Shown here piece after piece: positions 8,573 to 11,428 of a DNA stretch of 11,428 nt. The stretch lies in contig CAZHRR010000072.1 of NCBI GenBank assembly GCA_964534955.1, positions 1 to 11,428 on the forward strand, given 5' to 3'. Origin of the DNA: UBA2128 sp964534955. Lineage in GTDB: Bacteria > Fidelibacterota > Marinisomatia > Marinisomatales > UBA2128. The notes under the pieces are model-generated. The model was given only the letters and a program-made list of their open reading frames with translations. It was not told where the DNA came from and made no database searches. The translations under genes were made by a program, and so were the position numbers. How positions within the stretch are numbered: position 1 is the first letter of the stretch; each line of letters starts with the position of its first letter.

Positions 8573-8783
8573 TAAGTCCACTCCAGAAAGGGGGTTCTCA
8601 AGATCCTGCTGAAAAACCCCACGGTTTTGGTGTTTTGCGATATCCCCGACCTAAAGAAAGGGGTAAGTGTGTCACTGTGTCTATTATTATATAAATACTT
8701 ACCCCATGCTTTAGCTTGGGGGTAAAGATTTGGGAAAGATAGGGCTTTAACCCAAAATGACCTTTTCGGAGTAGGCTCATCGT
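8573..8783 (-). promoter_or_regulatory. Structured leader between the M14 and S8 genes
   Basis: This 211-nt gap holds no convincing gene. It is rich in G-run/C-run inverted repeats. GGGGTAAGT at 8660-8668 pairs perfectly with ACTTACCCC at 8697-8705. Part of that second arm (8699-8705) could instead pair with 8719-8725. Near the start codon, 8613-8618 pairs with 8623-8628 (4-nt loop, then a short T run on the minus strand), but the overlapping 8615-8620 could pair with 8591-8596 just before the ribosome binding site. Another 6-bp stem joins 8729-8734 to 8751-8756. A TATAAT on the minus strand (8686-8691) sits in the loop of the longest stem but has no good -35. It may hold a terminator, a promoter with operator, or an attenuator; sequence alone does not decide. 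Confidence 0.4.
8581..8584 (-). promoter_or_regulatory. Ribosome binding site deciding the S8 protease start
   Basis: GGAG on the minus strand lies 8 nt before the ATG at 8572. The alternative GTG at 8579-8581 shares its last G, so it cannot use it as a start. A second ATG follows directly at 8569. Confidence 0.6.
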
Positions 8784-11039
8784 TTAATCTCCAATAATAA
8801 ATTGTATCAGTATTACTATATCCAAAACATCAATAATCTGGTCGTGATTGAGATCAGCATACTGCAATTCATAATCTTCCATGGTCTCCGGATGTAAGAC
8901 CATTTCCACTATGCGGAGGATATCAGCCACATCAACGGAGCAGTCGCCGTTCACGTCGCCAGGACCAATCTCTGCCTCCGGAAACTCCAGTACCTTAATA
9001 TCATCCACATAGAAGCCGTCCCCTTCTACATACCCATCGCTCAAGAGTGTAAAGCGGAGGTACACTTCAGGCTCTCCGGCAAACTCGGATAAATCCATGG
9101 TTTCCTCGATCCACTGGAACTGAGTTGCATCGTAACCCGGTTCACCTTCATCCTGGACGCCACTACCGCTTCCTAATATCGTAAATTCTCCGGACAGCGG
9201 CTGCCATTCCCCTGATGTTCCGATTCGGACAAGTACCTGAGCAAAATCCCAGTAGGACTCGATCTCCCACTTGGCTTTGAATTTCAATTCCGGGTACGAT
9301 GCTTCAGTCAAATCAAAAGGCTCTGCCAGTTCCATGCTGTTGACTTCCCACGAACCGTAGCCTTCTCCGGGACTGTCAGTGAAAGAGAATTCCCCCTGAG
9401 CAGCTTCATCGGAAAGACCCCAAGCGTAAGTTGTCCAATTGCCCATACCGGCTTCGGCATCATCAGTCATGAACATTTCAGGTGTTCCAACAACAATATC
9501 GATGGTCGTGGCAAATTCTTCTTCCCCTGACTGTAAAGTAACTTCTATTCCTGATTGGCACCCAATACTTACTGTACTGCTTACTGCCATGTCTATTACA
9601 TCCGGGAAGGGGACTGACTCCCGGGCATTCAAAGCAGGGAGTTCGATGGATACAGGCACAAACTCGATTACACTGTTCACAGATGATACAGTTACCGTCA
9701 AAGGACCGGGTGAGTCACAGAGACCAATATTCTCGACATCGAAGGTAATAGTAAAGACATCACCGGGATTCAGATACTCCTGGCTTATCTCCACATTTTT
9801 CACTCTGAGAATAGATCCAGCCAGCCTTGCAAAATAGAGGTTAGGCCAGAGATTTTCTTCGCAGAGAGGAACAATACGGTCCGTAGCCGGCCAGAAACCG
9901 TCACTGTAGGAACCTACTTCGGGTGTGTATGCAATCAGTCCTTGATCGCCGTAGGACCAGTCAACAGCATCACCGTTCACCATGTATCCCACAGTCTCGG
10001 GACCGGTTCCTACCTGATAGTTGTTGAATTTGGTCATTTCCGCTCCAACTTCCCGTAGATAGGTCAGGTCCGGTTCGGGTGGATAATCTCCTGAACCAAA
10101 GGAGTGGATCAGAAGATTAGAGTAGGTATGGTAGTGCAGAACATTCTTGAAATCCTTGCTCATAATAAAATCACGGACCGCCTGCGTCTCCGGCTCAGAG
10201 AACGGCTCTTCTCCTCGGTATACATCGGAACAGGGATCACCACTGGAGCCCCAATCGGCGCCCCAGTTATAGCTGTAGTTCCGGTTGAGATCAATACCTT
10301 CATTCCCGGGACAGACCTGCTGACGGTTCTTCCTGTGCATCCCTCCGCCGTTGGGTTCAATGAGTTCATTGTAAGCGTAACCGTCGGGATTAATAATAGG
10401 AATGAACCACATCTCGCGCTGTTGAACTAAGTACGTCACATAAGGATCACTGCCGAAATTCTCACAGAGATGATACATGAAGTAAATGAGATTCATCATT
10501 CCTACCGGCTCCCGGGCATGGGTTACACCTGTATAAAGAACAAGCGGTTCATCCTCACTCTCATCCTGATCTACGTTATCAGATATCTTTACCACCCATA
10601 TATTCCGTCCTTCAACGGATTGACCGATACTTTCCTTCTGTGATACAATATCCGGATACAACAGATGAAGTGAATCCAGTTCCGCCTCAAACTCAGCTAA
10701 AGTATAATTACCGCCCATGGAACCAAGTTCAAAACCACGGTCCCGCTTCAGTTCCGGATCAAAGCGGCTCTTGTAAAACGCCGTCACATCTTCGTGAATA
10801 AGCTCAATCTGAAAGCCGGCTGCCTCAAGATCTGTAACTTGCTCTCGAGTTGCTACTACGTCAATGAAAACGTTCTTCTTCGTTCGCACATGATCGAGAG
10901 GTATACCGACTTCACGAATCTGCTGCAGGTCAGATGAGTCTGTATAGAATACGCGCACCTGTTGGTAGACTACACCCGCCGACAGAAATGAAACTACCGT
11001 TGTGAGTGTCAATAAAATATGTGATAGACGATGAATCAT
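8784..11039 (-). CDS. Secreted M14 zinc carboxypeptidase with CARDB-like, MAM-like and dockerin domains
   Basis: A 751-residue exported metallocarboxypeptidase, numbered from the ATG at 11039. A TTG at 11048 with a weak AGG 6 nt upstream is an alternative; the signal peptide (MIHRLSHILLTLTTVVSFLSAG) works from either. An N-terminal propeptide-like region reaches about residue 105. The M14 domain (about 110-410) has zinc ligands His174 and Glu177 (THARE) and His304 (HYHTYS), substrate-binding Arg239 (RKNR) and Asn252-Arg253 (LNRNY), and catalytic Glu374 (TPEVGS), all as in carboxypeptidases A and T. A CARDB-like Ig domain follows (about 412-517), then a MAM/immune-inhibitor-A-like jelly roll (about 524-687). 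Last comes a dockerin with DxNxDxxxxxxD loops at D695 and D729. It probably trims C-terminal residues from extracellular peptides, complementing the S8 endopeptidase downstream. Confidence 0.93.
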   Translation of the reverse strand: MIHRLSHILLTLTTVVSFLSAGVVYQQVRVFYTDSSDLQQIREVGIPLDHVRTKKNVFIDVVATREQVTDLEAAGFQIELIHEDVTAFYKSRFDPELKRDRGFELGSMGGNYTLAEFEAELDSLHLLYPDIVSQKESIGQSVEGRNIWVVKISDNVDQDESEDEPLVLYTGVTHAREPVGMMNLIYFMYHLCENFGSDPYVTYLVQQREMWFIPIINPDGYAYNELIEPNGGGMHRKNRQQVCPGNEGIDLNRNYSYNWGADWGSSGDPCSDVYRGEEPFSEPETQAVRDFIMSKDFKNVLHYHTYSNLLIHSFGSGDYPPEPDLTYLREVGAEMTKFNNYQVGTGPETVGYMVNGDAVDWSYGDQGLIAYTPEVGSYSDGFWPATDRIVPLCEENLWPNLYFARLAGSILRVKNVEISQEYLNPGDVFTITFDVENIGLCDSPGPLTVTVSSVNSVIEFVPVSIELPALNARESVPFPDVIDMAVSSTVSIGCQSGIEVTLQSGEEEFATTIDIVVGTPEMFMTDDAEAGMGNWTTYAWGLSDEAAQGEFSFTDSPGEGYGSWEVNSMELAEPFDLTEASYPELKFKAKWEIESYWDFAQVLVRIGTSGEWQPLSGEFTILGSGSGVQDEGEPGYDATQFQWIEETMDLSEFAGEPEVYLRFTLLSDGYVEGDGFYVDDIKVLEFPEAEIGPGDVNGDCSVDVADILRIVEMVLHPETMEDYELQYADLNHDQIIDVLDIVILIQFIIGD

Positions 11040-11116
11040 CAGCAGCAAATTAAGCCTGACTCATTACAATTCAAATGGAGGAAATGGATTAAGGCGCTTT
11101 GTATGACAATGATCAC

Positions 11117-11212
11117 TCCCTGTTTGACCAGCAACCTTCAAGGTTCACCAAACCTTGAAGGTTCTAGAATGGCATACATATCATTGAGAAATAGTGTTTG
11201 ATAAAACAGGGA
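11117..11212. repeat. Outer 9-bp inverted repeat enclosing the palindromic hairpin
   Basis: TCCCTGTTT at 11117-11125 is the exact reverse complement of AAACAGGGA at 11204-11212 and encloses the 13-bp hairpin. A further 7-bp pair (CAATGAT at 11107-11113, ATCATTG at 11180-11186) overlaps the same span and would compete. The nesting is visible, but a 9-bp match over about 100 bases can arise by chance. Confidence 0.4.
11133..11163. repeat. Perfect 13-bp inverted repeat with self-palindromic arms
   Basis: AACCTTCAAGGTT (11133-11145) and AACCTTGAAGGTT (11151-11163) are exact reverse complements with a 5-nt spacer. Each arm is itself a 6-bp palindrome around one central base, so the sequence can fold as one long hairpin or as a pair of small ones. 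No T run follows on either strand, so it is not a textbook intrinsic terminator. On the minus strand it begins directly after a TAG (11164-11166) ending an acidic open frame. Confidence 0.8.
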
Positions 11213-11428
11213 TAATCTCCCGCTTCCTGTTCCTCCTCAGTTGGGACTTCTGTCGGTTCTTCCTTTTGCGGTTCACCTTTCTTATCCTGATACTCTATTT
11301 AACCTGAACTATTCATAAGTAACCAAATAAAGGTTCTTAGTATTCCCCGTAACTTTCCGCAACCATAATTTGCCAGACGAAAAAGATTGAATTAGTTTGA
11401 GAACTATCTTACATTTTAAAGTTAATAA

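Larger units (their letters stand above)
11049..11428. other. Region without a confirmed gene, upstream of the carboxypeptidase
   Basis: No complete gene is seen here. On the minus strand a 44-codon open frame (11298-11164) has no usable start codon but reads like a Glu/Pro/Lys-rich tail (GEPQKEEPTEVPTEEE). A second minus-strand frame enters from the right edge and stops at 11309-11311 after 39 codons. The two are in different frames and could be a frameshifted gene end. No convincing promoter for the carboxypeptidase is visible between 11049 and 11132. Confidence 0.35.

Noticed and set aside
8598..8780. A 60-codon minus-strand open frame in the M14-S8 gap
   Set aside because: It has no ribosome binding site, no recognisable motif, and lies across the hairpin-rich leader; chance is the simplest reading.
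9439..10430. Plus-strand open frames of 132 and 108 codons
   Set aside because: They lie antisense to the M14 gene, with low-complexity Ser/Thr/Val composition expected from the complement of its codons.
1..11428. CRISPR array, tRNA, rRNA or insertion sequence
   Set aside because: No regularly spaced short repeats, no cloverleaf or rRNA-like stretch, and no transposase motif was seen; the repeats present code for protein modules.

Overview
All recognisable genes in this window lie on the minus strand, so transcription runs from right to left. The window suggests a Gram-negative-type bacterium, probably marine or aquatic and possibly of the FCB/Marinimicrobia type. This rests on three large exported proteins with signal peptides: two end in paired type I dockerin repeats, and the third is built from Asp-box propeller blades and stacked Ig-like repeats. 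The placement is an inference from protein style only; there is no rRNA or marker gene.

Layout in transcription order. (1) 11049-11428 has no convincing gene. It holds a strong 13-bp inverted repeat (11133-11163) nested in a 9-bp one, and a short acidic open frame that may be the decayed or frameshifted tail of an upstream gene. (2) 8784-11039 is a secreted M14 zinc carboxypeptidase with CARDB-like, MAM/jelly-roll-like and dockerin domains. (3) 8573-8783 is a leader dense in short, mutually exclusive hairpins. (4) 6923-8572 is a secreted S8 subtilisin-like protease with a complete Asp/His/Asn/Ser set and a C-terminal dockerin. (5) A terminator-like hairpin (6841-6871) is followed by a good sigma70-like promoter (6773-6801). 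(6) 1-6703 is a giant surface protein of at least 2234 residues, running off the left edge. It is broken by one frameshift near 6037, so it reads as an N-terminal fragment (5975-6703) and a long open body (1-6039).

The two proteases form a plausible extracellular pair: an endopeptidase that cuts proteins and a carboxypeptidase that trims the products. Both carry the same kind of dockerin tail, so they may be tethered or sorted in the same way. The giant protein has an 11-Asp-box (about 13-blade) propeller head and a stalk. The stalk repeats a 42-residue piece and a piece of exactly 162 residues, with a different domain inserted between them each time. This fixed frame with an interchangeable insert slot is the most unusual structure in the window.
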